Below are positions 39,685 through 39,698 of a stretch of DNA of 39,698 bases, piece by piece (the first letter of the stretch is position 1; each line of letters opens with the position of its first letter). The stretch is from assembly GCA_013360445.1 (NCBI GenBank), contig JABWBP010000080.1, positions 1-39,698 of the forward strand, written 5' to 3'. The DNA comes from Calditrichaceae bacterium. Its GTDB lineage: Bacteria; Calditrichota; Calditrichia; RBG-13-44-9; J075. The position numbers were made by a program, and so were the translations under genes. Below the pieces are notes generated by a model that saw only the letters and a list, made by a program, of their open reading frames with translations, was not told where the DNA came from and did no database searches.

Positions 39685-39698
39685 GAAATAAACAGACT

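Overview
The window looks like a chromosomal segment of an uncultured bacterium from the Fibrobacterota-Chlorobiota-Bacteroidota (FCB) side of the tree, with candidate phylum KSB1 or Calditrichota as the best guess. Five secreted proteins end in the 'YPNPFNP' type A sorting domain of the type IX secretion system. There are Omp28-like and DUF6029-like envelope proteins, most genes are moderately GC-rich, and many genes have AGGAG-type ribosome binding sites. No rRNA, tRNA, CRISPR array or phage module was seen.

Layout. 1-2600: the end of a TPR protein, a DUF559 nuclease gene broken by a 98-bp insertion, a small membrane protein, and a dense patch of nested palindromic repeats. 2600-4100: a SAM methyltransferase and a convergent LytM/M23 endopeptidase with a PEGA tail. 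4550-11230: an envelope and redox block. It holds a sorted secreted protein; a large Omp28/thioredoxin-like sorted protein whose first redox cysteine is replaced by an in-frame TGA; a lipoprotein that fuses PEGA repeats to the same Omp28-like fold with an intact CxxC; a TlpA-like thioredoxin; and a DUF6029-like outer-membrane protein. 11240-11830: a 595-bp fold-back element. 11840-13840: two RNA methyltransferases (RlmD and a SpoU/TrmH type). 13995-17087: an overlapping three-gene operon of PATAN/DUF4388 and GTPase-like proteins. 17165-20478: a WD40-like sorted protein, RNase HII and GalT. 20639-24162: two tandem paralogues of an unrecognised secreted family, with a repeat inserted into a repeat between them. 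24387-39428, all on the minus strand: a CBM-like sorted protein, an unassigned HExxH metallopeptidase, DinB and Rho_N-like proteins, MltF, a SulP-STAS-cNMP transporter, a small membrane protein, a large debranching-type glycosidase and a Dcp-type M3 peptidase.

Themes. The genes mostly suggest envelope and secretion work: peptidoglycan enzymes, lipoproteins, secreted carbohydrate and peptide degradation, and extracytoplasmic thiol chemistry. The strongest candidate for something new is 5465-7573. The TGA falls exactly where the first Cys of the Omp28 CxxC motif belongs, a paralogue 2.8 kb downstream has Cys there, and a hairpin with the spacing and loop of a bacterial SECIS lies just after it. 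I read it as a UxxC selenoprotein. The second theme is repeat ecology. Nearly every intergenic gap holds a fold-back element, some are nested with clear target-site duplications, and several supply the last codons or stop codon of the neighbouring gene.
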